The notes beneath the pieces were generated by a model. The model had not been told where the DNA came from and did no database searches. It saw nothing but the letters and a program-made list of their open reading frames with translations. A stretch of DNA of 57,129 bases, taken from the NCBI GenBank assembly GCA_913049685.1, contig CAJWZD010000012.1:1-57129 (forward strand). Reading direction: 5' to 3'. The position numbers and the translations under genes were made by a program. Origin of the DNA: an uncultured Fidelibacterota bacterium. Lineage in GTDB: Bacteria; Fidelibacterota; Marinisomatia; Marinisomatales; TCS55. This document shows positions 52,183 to 57,129 of the stretch, piece after piece. The stretch's first letter is position 1, and each line of letters starts with the position of its first letter.

Positions 52183-54536
52183 TTTCTCTTTTGGATGTAT
52201 AAGCCAAATCCAATTAACCCAATTGATATTAAAAAACTCAATATGGAAACAGAGAGACCAAAATTGAATGATGATTTATCATAAATAAATTTGATTGTGT
52301 GCGATCCTTTTGGTACAATTATTCCCCGGAGTAATCCGTTAACTTGAAAAGTCTTAACTGGGTTATTATCAATAAAGGCTTTCCATCTGACTGGGTAAAA
52401 TACTTCACTAAGAACTAGGAATTGATCTTCATCGGACTCTGTTTTGATAGTAGTCATGTGGATTGACTGATCTATGGAATTTATTTCACCTAGCTCCTTA
52501 GGTGTTATTTTTACCGTATCATAAACAAATACCTCTTCTAAAGGATTATAGTCTTGAGATGTAATTCTCTCCCAAATTTTCGATTCTTCTACTTTAATAA
52601 CATCTTTTGCAAACCACGCCCGTGGGAGGTAATTATTTATTTTATAAATAGCAGTCGCTATGTCCCCTCTTGAGGTACGCAGAGAACCTCTTTTTTCAAG
52701 CAAAAGATCTGGGTGGTTGATTCTTTGTGCATCTGGTAATATTATATATTTTGTATTCATCATTCTCAATACAGGTAGAATTCCGGCATTTTGAGTGTTT
52801 TGCAAAAAATCATTATAAATATTTAGCTTTGCTGGGTGATAGCCGCCAATTGATTCTAACCCAAAGGCAGCAAAACGCGAATCTCCAAAAAGTTGACCCG
52901 CTGGGTAGATTCTAAATTTTTCGCTATCATTTGAAAGATGACTAACAATTGGGTCTTCACGATAATACTCTTTAACAAACCTCTTTGAAATTAATTGGGA
53001 CCCTCTTCCGCTAGATCTATCTGGCTCAATTATCTTCTTATCTACTATGCTAATATCAATTAAGGCTAACATTATCAAGCACGATGAAAATACTTTTTTT
53101 GAAATCTTATTATTATACCACATCCATGTCAATGTAAAGAACAAAGCAATAAAAAGAATCATTACCCATGCATCATAAATCCAAAGATCCCATCTTATAG
53201 AATTTACAGCTTGTATTTGAGAAGGGTCGCTTGTTCGAGGAACAGTAAATCTTTCCATCAAAAATCGCTTGATTGAATTTGAAGCAAAAACTAACGATAA
53301 TAAAAATACAACAAAGGGTGAGATTGAAGGGTAGAACCATTTGGGTAGAGATCGATTTTTTGATTGAAGTATTTTATCAATTCCAAAAGCTGCAAAAATA
53401 GCAACATTGAATTGCACTAAAATCAAAATCATATGTGGAACTCTAAATTTGTCAAAGTATGGGAAAAAATTAAAAAATAAATTATATACCAAACTAAAAT
53501 GTCTTCCAAAAGATATGAGCAATGCTAAAATTGTTGCTGATAACAAATACCATTTGAATATTCCTTTTTTATAAACCATTCCAATAAGTGATAGGCCTAA
53601 AATAATGATGCCCATATAGTTTGGATAGTCAGTAAAAGGCATATAGCCCCAATATACCTGACCACCAAAGCCAAAAGACGACGGTATTAGGAATGTTAAT
53701 ATTTCATATGGATGAAAAGACCAGCCTGTTGCATAATTATAATCTGATCCTCCGCTCGATGATCCACCCCGAACAGAAAATGGGGTATATTCTATCGCAG
53801 GAATATAAATCAATGCTGAAATTCCAATACCAAGAATGCAAGCCATTAATATGAATAATAATTTCTTAGATATAATCAACTTTTCATTTTTTTCGATTAG
53901 GCTGTAGATAATCATTATTAAAAAGTATAAACCAATTAAAAGCCAGGTATAATAGGCTATTTGAGCATGGGCTCTCTGCAATTGAAAACCTAATATTAAA
54001 GCAAGGGAACCGGCATTAATTAAAGATGGCTTGCCCCATAATCTAATGGACAGCCAGAGAGCCCAAGGAATAAATGCAGCTGTCATTAGTTGACTTCCAT
54101 GTCCATAAACAGCCATTGTAATCATAAAAGGTGTTATCATGTATGCTATCGCACCTAGAAATGATGCTGTTCTTGAGCATAATAACTCTCTCAATAAGAC
54201 CATGCACCCTAATCCTGAAAATATAAGATGTAAAAATTGAATTGTAGATCCAGAAAGAGAAAAAACTTTAAAAATATATTCAGGAAAATAGAGTTTAGAC
54301 AAATAAGAGAAGGATTCTGCAGTAGGCATTCCGCTAAATACCCAAGGCTGCCACAATGGATATCCCCCGATACTCTCAGAAGCTTTATTTAAAGCTATAC
54401 CTACAGATCTTGGGCTTAAGCTATCAGGAGATCCAAAAATTTTTGCTCCAAAAATAATATCATCAAATAAAAAAATAATTATTGCTGTGAAGGCAAAGAC
54501 TGATAAAAAAAGCGTATTTTTATAATTAAATTTCAT
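52179..54536 (-). CDS. YfhO-like polytopic membrane protein (GT-C-type fold)
   Basis: A 785-residue protein with about 12-14 membrane helices, soluble loops near residues 520-700 and a C-terminal FLVLSEVFYPVRWKAFID segment followed by a last helix (about 762-780), the layout of bacterial YfhO-family proteins. Members are thought to transfer sugars from lipid carriers to envelope polymers, as YfhO does for lipoteichoic acid, but a role in this lineage is unproven. It directly follows the flippase gene (zero-base gap), consistent with glycan assembly on the outer face of the inner membrane. Confidence 0.85.
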   Translation of the reverse strand: MKFNYKNTLFLSVFAFTAIIIFLFDDIIFGAKIFGSPDSLSPRSVGIALNKASESIGGYPLWQPWVFSGMPTAESFSYLSKLYFPEYIFKVFSLSGSTIQFLHLIFSGLGCMVLLRELLCSRTASFLGAIAYMITPFMITMAVYGHGSQLMTAAFIPWALWLSIRLWGKPSLINAGSLALILGFQLQRAHAQIAYYTWLLIGLYFLIMIIYSLIEKNEKLIISKKLLFILMACILGIGISALIYIPAIEYTPFSVRGGSSSGGSDYNYATGWSFHPYEILTFLIPSSFGFGGQVYWGYMPFTDYPNYMGIIILGLSLIGMVYKKGIFKWYLLSATILALLISFGRHFSLVYNLFFNFFPYFDKFRVPHMILILVQFNVAIFAAFGIDKILQSKNRSLPKWFYPSISPFVVFLLSLVFASNSIKRFLMERFTVPRTSDPSQIQAVNSIRWDLWIYDAWVMILFIALFFTLTWMWYNNKISKKVFSSCLIMLALIDISIVDKKIIEPDRSSGRGSQLISKRFVKEYYREDPIVSHLSNDSEKFRIYPAGQLFGDSRFAAFGLESIGGYHPAKLNIYNDFLQNTQNAGILPVLRMMNTKYIILPDAQRINHPDLLLEKRGSLRTSRGDIATAIYKINNYLPRAWFAKDVIKVEESKIWERITSQDYNPLEEVFVYDTVKITPKELGEINSIDQSIHMTTIKTESDEDQFLVLSEVFYPVRWKAFIDNNPVKTFQVNGLLRGIIVPKGSHTIKFIYDKSSFNFGLSVSILSFLISIGLIGFGLYIQKRK

Positions 54537-56039
54537 TTATTTATTTTTTAATCCTTTTCTTATAATTCCAAAGCCGTTAATAAAACTTTTATCCTCCTCT
54601 TCGATTTTCATTACCCATATAATTAGCGAATAAATAATTAAACAACTAAAGCATCCGATGAGTAATTCAATAAAGAAATGGAAATCTTCATAGTAATTCT
54701 TAGTTTGTCTTAAAATAAGATAGGTCACTAATCCTGATACTAACGGCTTCATCATTTTTAATGATAAAAAATTCATTTTTAAATAAAATCTAACCTGAAT
54801 AGATCGTAATAAACCAATTAAGGTCATTGTTATGAGTGTAGCGTAAGCTGCTCCTGTAATCCCGTAAAGAGGGATTAAATAATAATTTAAAACAAAATTT
54901 AATATGAATGCGATTGCAGTATTTACTAAAACCAATTTAGAAAAACCTGACATTCCTAGAGTTGGCGAGGCTGCTCCAAAAAAGGCTTGAATTAAAGTTG
55001 ATGCCGTAAGAACGATTAGAACGTTTTTACTTACCAAATACTCATCTCCAAACAAAGAGAGGATATTTTCTGGAAATACAAATAACATAATCGATACTGG
55101 AAGTGAAAAAACCAATAGCCACCTACTGACAAGTTTATAAGTATCTTTCATTTTTGAAATATTATTTTCACTGTGAAATTGGGAAATTAAGGGAGCATAT
55201 ATTCCAATAAATGACATTAATAGCGATTGTAATAAACCTGCGGTTCTGGCTGCTGGATGATACAAACCAACTGTTGTTGAGTCAGTAAAAAAACCAAGCA
55301 TCAAAATATCCATCCAATGCATCAATGTTTGTAAAATTACAACGAACATAAATGGATAAGAAAACTTTAATAGATCATAGTTAAATCTTGAAGAAATAAT
55401 ATCAGAAAATTTTACTTTTGACAAATAACGTAATGGCTGGAAAATCGAGATAAATCCAATTATTCCGGTAATTAGCATAGGATACATCATTGCTGATTCT
55501 TCGGAAATAAAAGCAAAGCATAATATCATACTAAAAAGCAAAGTTGATGGATTTATAAATTGCGTTACAAAAGCCTTATATTTTAGTTTTTTGTAGCCTT
55601 GCGTGGCTGATGCTGCAATGAAGGTGGCAGAATTAAATGGAATAGCAATCGAAAATACCACGAGTACGCTAATCATCAATGACTGTTCAGACAAAATATT
55701 GTTCACTATAAATGAGGCGGAAAAAATCAGGATAATCATTATGGCCAATGAAAAAACAATGCACATCTTTAAGGCAGATGTTATGATTTTTGAAATTTCA
55801 TCTCTATCGTTTTTTGGATCTAATCGGCTTATAAATCGCATTACTCCAGTTTCCATTCCCATCTTAGAGAGTACTTCACTGATCAGCATGATTGCGTTTG
55901 CCATAGAATAAATACCAAGATACTCCGGTCCTACCCATCTGGCTAATAGAGCTGAATAAAGATACCTGTTCAAGCTACCATAGAATATACCAGTAAATGA
56001 AATAATTGACTCTTTTGCAATTTTTTGTGCAGTATTCAT
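54537..56039 (-). CDS. Polysaccharide flippase (Wzx/MATE-like oligosaccharide exporter)
   Basis: A 500-residue protein with about 12-14 membrane helices in two halves. It starts with the Wzx-type entry (SIISFTGIFYGSLNRYLYSALLARWVGPEYLGIYS, residues about 12-46 shown as a guide in pieces: GPEYLGIYS is most typical). Proteins of this superfamily move lipid-linked oligosaccharides across the inner membrane. The GT2 gene overlaps it by four bases and the YfhO-like gene abuts it, so the three probably build and export one surface glycan. The glycan itself cannot be predicted. Confidence 0.9.
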   Translation of the reverse strand: MNTAQKIAKESIISFTGIFYGSLNRYLYSALLARWVGPEYLGIYSMANAIMLISEVLSKMGMETGVMRFISRLDPKNDRDEISKIITSALKMCIVFSLAIMIILIFSASFIVNNILSEQSLMISVLVVFSIAIPFNSATFIAASATQGYKKLKYKAFVTQFINPSTLLFSMILCFAFISEESAMMYPMLITGIIGFISIFQPLRYLSKVKFSDIISSRFNYDLLKFSYPFMFVVILQTLMHWMDILMLGFFTDSTTVGLYHPAARTAGLLQSLLMSFIGIYAPLISQFHSENNISKMKDTYKLVSRWLLVFSLPVSIMLFVFPENILSLFGDEYLVSKNVLIVLTASTLIQAFFGAASPTLGMSGFSKLVLVNTAIAFILNFVLNYYLIPLYGITGAAYATLITMTLIGLLRSIQVRFYLKMNFLSLKMMKPLVSGLVTYLILRQTKNYYEDFHFFIELLIGCFSCLIIYSLIIWVMKIEEEDKSFINGFGIIRKGLKNK

Positions 56040-56914
56040 TGTATTTTAGTAAAAAATCCCCTAATTATACCTATTGGGGCCCAAAAAATAGCTAAGGGGC
56101 CATGTTTTCTTTTAATAAGGTCTTTCAAAGCTACAGCTGCTAAATAAAACACTGCAGGCAATATCCTTAGTATTAATTTATGTTTTCTTAAAAAATAAAT
56201 AGTATTATGAGACCTGTAATACATTCCTTTAGAAGGTGATTCTCTTCGCGTTCCTCCCAAATTCACTCTTAAGTGTTCCATAACTGGACTAGGTTCATAA
56301 ATTACTCGCCCCCCACTTCTAATGATTTTGAAACCAAAGTCCGCATCTTCAAGCATTGCGTTACCAATGAAATTTATATCGAAACCACTAAGCTCTTTAA
56401 AACGGCTCTTTCTTACAGCAAAATTACCCCCTGGAGCCCATTGACATTCGCCTTTATTATCTGTGTCAAAGTTTTTCAGTGTTTTTCCATACCATGTGAT
56501 CCATCCACCAACAATTTTATCACTTTGTCTGAAAATATTATTATTTTTTTCTATTACTCTACCGGCTACACACCACGTTCTTGAGTCTAATTTATTAAAA
56601 ATCTTCACGTACGAGCTGACCATATCGGGATTAGGAATACAATCATCATCAATATAAATCAAAATATCCGCTGAGGATACATCAGCCCCTACATTTCTTG
56701 CATTAGGTAATCCAATTTCTTCAATATTTATATATTTATAATTAACTGAATTATCGCTAGGCGTAAAATCAGTTAATTGCTTATCAGGTAGATTGGTCTG
56801 GTCAATAATAATAATCTCAAAATCCTTACCAACCTGCTGATTTAGATAGTCAAGCGTTTGAAGTACAATCTTTTGTCTGTTGTATGTAGGTATTATTAAT
56901 GATGCAATAGACAT
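56036..56914 (-). CDS. Family 2 glycosyltransferase
   Basis: A 292-residue GT-A fold enzyme. It has the N-terminal SLIIPTYNRQ..VLQTLDYL nucleotide-binding strand, the metal-binding D-D-D in LIYIDDDCIPN (about 90-100), GGNFAVRKS and a LEDADFGFKI acceptor-site segment (about 187-197). The C-terminal part is basic and amphipathic (about 255-292) and may touch the membrane. It probably adds a sugar to a lipid-linked glycan or polymer. Donor and acceptor are unknown. A second glycosyltransferase-like gene ends three bases upstream. Confidence 0.93.
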   Translation of the reverse strand: MSIASLIIPTYNRQKIVLQTLDYLNQQVGKDFEIIIIDQTNLPDKQLTDFTPSDNSVNYKYINIEEIGLPNARNVGADVSSADILIYIDDDCIPNPDMVSSYVKIFNKLDSRTWCVAGRVIEKNNNIFRQSDKIVGGWITWYGKTLKNFDTDNKGECQWAPGGNFAVRKSRFKELSGFDINFIGNAMLEDADFGFKIIRSGGRVIYEPSPVMEHLRVNLGGTRRESPSKGMYYRSHNTIYFLRKHKLILRILPAVFYLAAVALKDLIKRKHGPLAIFWAPIGIIRGFFTKIQ

Positions 56915-56917
56915 AAA

Positions 56918-57129
56918 TCATTCAATTCTAAGATTGTATTTTTCTTTACCTTTAAACCATATTTTTTCAAATACTATTCTCAGGTTTTTTGGTAAAAATG
57001 TAAAGAAAATATAAATTATATTTTTTAAAGCAAGTACGTCAAGGAACAATGAGCTAAAGAAATATTTTCTCGCTAATCTCATTTTGCCATTTGCGTAAAG
57101 CCTTCTCCCACAATAAAATTTGTAACCAC
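56918..57129 (-). CDS. C-terminal part of a probable glycosyltransferase (partial, runs off window)
   Basis: On the minus strand a frame enters from the right window edge and continues for 69 codons to TGA (complement of 56918-56920). The fragment has a GRRLYANGKM..ARKYFFSSL helix pair, then a hydrophobic stretch (NIIYIFFTFLP) and a basic tail. This resembles the C-terminal membrane-associated end seen in many family 2 glycosyltransferases, and the three-base spacing to the GT2 gene supports membership of the same operon. The catalytic domain lies outside the window, so the assignment is tentative. Confidence 0.6.
   Translation of the reverse strand, partial: GYKFYCGRRLYANGKMRLARKYFFSSLFLDVLALKNIIYIFFTFLPKNLRIVFEKIWFKGKEKYNLRIE

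Overview
This window looks like chromosomal DNA from a marine, low-GC bacterium of the FCB group, most likely Candidatus Marinimicrobia (SAR406). The lineage call is an inference. It rests on a type IX secretion (T9SS) sorting tail with the NYPNPFNP-type motif, several Bacteroidota-like families (a DUF5723-like barrel, a BatA-domain protein, a DksA-lspA-rluD cluster), AT-rich sequence and three sodium-coupled symporters. No marker such as 16S rRNA is present.

Region 1 (1-16094, + strand) is the accessory, surface-facing part. It opens with the last 17 codons of a secreted protein. Next is a 4332-residue giant T9SS protein: four seven-bladed propeller-like blocks alternating with 14 Ig-like modules, then an FN3 module, a beta-helix, more FN3/Ig modules, a dockerin-like calcium-loop segment and a T9SS tail. 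A 951-residue lipoprotein made of MORN/YwqK-type repeats follows 31 bases later. The 3' end of the giant gene is much richer in G+C than the rest. Its last 51 coding bases match the tail of the preceding gene exactly, which points to a shared, exchanged or homogenised C-terminal cassette.

Region 2 (16091-23058) holds an AGCS alanine/glycine symporter, an LptF/LptG-type LPS export permease, and a probable outer-membrane pair (a large lipoprotein followed by a beta-barrel protein). Two gene pairs here converge so tightly that their 3' ends overlap.

Region 3 (23026-39399, - strand) is housekeeping: metK-ahcY (activated methyl cycle), pckA, xerC, rluD, lspA, a DksA-type regulator, an ileS carrying altered class I signature motifs (GVHH and EMHKS), then an envelope folding group (HtrA protease, TlpA-like thioredoxin, DsbD, cyclophilin) joined to pyrE-pyrF.

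Region 4 (39400-42918) has a GNAT acetyltransferase and two sodium-coupled transporters (SSS and DAACS).

Region 5 (43163-57129, - strand) is one tightly packed gene run of about 14 kb. In transcription order it is: a glycosyltransferase C-terminus (cut by the window edge), GT2, flippase, YfhO-like protein, an orphan histidine kinase, yajC, def, fmt, rsmB, a PASTA protein, a polyprenol/DAG-kinase-like protein, a BatA-domain protein and hflX. It ends at a strong bidirectional terminator.

I saw no rRNA, tRNA, CRISPR array, insertion sequence or phage gene. No gene-free stretch exceeds 300 bases; the longest is 42919-43162.
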